From the NCBI GenBank assembly GCA_043797735.1, contig JAZDPH010000012.1, positions 1 through 47,198 of the forward strand: a stretch of 47,198 bases of DNA. Direction: 5' to 3'. Below are positions 46,848-47,198 of the stretch, piece by piece; within the stretch, counting starts at the first letter, position 1, and every line of letters starts with the position of its first letter. Position numbers and translations under genes: made by a program. The notes under the pieces are model-generated. The model did not search any database, was not told where the DNA came from, and was given only the letters and a program-made list of their open reading frames with translations. The stretch is from BS750m-G77 sp043797735 (GTDB lineage Bacteria > Omnitrophota > Gorgyraeia > Gygaellales > Profunditerraquicolaceae).

Positions 46848-47198
46848 CTATATCCCCAGCAGAAATGCAGGAATTGCCTCGTTATGCACCAGGTCCTCCA
46901 AGCTCTCCCTCTTCCTGATAACAAAAGCCTTATCCCTTACTACCATCACCTCTTCTGCCCGGCGCCGGGAGTTATAATTGGAAGACATACTGAAACCGTA
47001 AGCTCCCGCACTCATCACCGCGATAAAATCCCCCTCTTTTACTTTAGGCAGGAGCCGGCCTTTGGCGAAAAAATCCCCGCTTTCACATATGGGCCCTACT
47101 ACATCTACTTTCTCTGCACAGCGCATAGCCGATAGCGCATAGCGGATAGGAAAAATCTGATGATGGGCATGATACAAAGCCGGACGAATCAAATCATT
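46848..47198 (-). CDS. lysA: Diaminopimelate decarboxylase, C-terminal part (cut by window edge)
   Basis: The final step of lysine synthesis, a PLP enzyme. The fragment starts NDLIRPALYHAHHQI and continues VDVVGPICESGDFFAKGRLL, EGDFIAVMSAGAYGFSMSSN and NSRRRAEEVMV, the C-terminal substrate and PLP contact region of LysA. Between HHQI and KVDVVGP, the sequence FPIRYALSAMRCAEK is encoded by an AGCGCATAGC word repeat, whereas the family has a short variable turn there. The frame stays open to the window edge, so the N-terminal two-thirds lie outside. Confidence 0.93.
   Translation of the reverse strand, partial: NDLIRPALYHAHHQIFPIRYALSAMRCAEKVDVVGPICESGDFFAKGRLLPKVKEGDFIAVMSAGAYGFSMSSNYNSRRRAEEVMVVRDKAFVIRKRESLEDLVHNEAIPAFLLGI
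47120..47150. repeat. AGCGCATAG-word repeat inside lysA
   Basis: AGCGCATAGCCGATAGCGCA followed by TAGCGGATAGG: four variants of one 7-8 base word in tandem, within the lysA frame. Confidence 0.85.

Overview
The window reads as a chromosomal segment of an uncultivated, diderm, pilus-bearing bacterium. I favour a member of candidate phylum Omnitrophota (OP3). This is inference from three things: abundant type IV pilin and pseudopilin genes with a PilM-PilN fusion, a secreted protein carrying a TTYYPSPYGSYNEL-type motif, and a DapL-type lysine pathway. I could not run a taxonomic search. Every confident gene lies on the minus strand, so the window reads right to left as a chain of operons. The only plus-strand expression signal is a promoter and hairpin at 17928-18034.

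Right to left. (1) 40908-47198 is a biosynthetic operon: lysA (partial), dapF, dapA, dapB and dapL for diaminopimelate and lysine, then folK, panC and an L-aspartate dehydrogenase-like gene. (2) 33390-40795 holds a small duplicated basic protein, a membrane TPR glycosyltransferase-like protein with a probable leaderless promoter, uvrA and a large TPR protein. (3) 30857-33272 is an ExbB/ExbD/TonB-like energy-transduction cluster. (4) 19457-30539 is a type IV pilus/type II secretion-like locus: HTH protein, PilM-PilN fusion, PilO, PilP, secretin, PilB/GspE ATPase, PilC/GspF, three pilin-like proteins and two minor pseudopilins. (5) 17833-19306 is a small island with tRNA-Ala(CGC), a KilA-N pseudogene and a DUF3800 gene. 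(6) 15138-17832 is an AmmeMemoRadiSam pair in which both proteins carry export-like N-termini. (7) 12338-14990 holds mtaB, rsmE and a CcdA/UreH-like membrane protein. (8) 3855-12212 is a second pilus locus: a Cys-rich secreted protein, pilA with a strong promoter and terminator, minor pilins, pilMNOPQ and a short DUF2344 gene. (9) 1-3877 holds rng, rplU, obg and proB (partial), with rpmA missing from its usual place.

The most unusual feature is repeat DNA. Many intergenic gaps hold a palindromic or word-salad repeat built from variants of a 6-10 base word in both orientations: ACGAAT, AGCGTAT, CGTAAAT, AAGGTTA, GGATATC, GATTCGTTTT, TTGGTCGTT and others. A separate element is bounded by GTCATTGCGAG and CGCAATGAC. 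Copies sit in frame inside conserved genes (dapF, lysA, uvrA, a DUF2582 gene, a TonB-like gene). Others form N-terminal hydrophobic segments (AmmeMemo protein, TPR protein) or provide the last codons and stop of neighbouring genes (mtaB, rsmE, dapB, panC, a pilP-like gene). This resembles the Rickettsia palindromic elements in effect, but with a much wider set of sequences.
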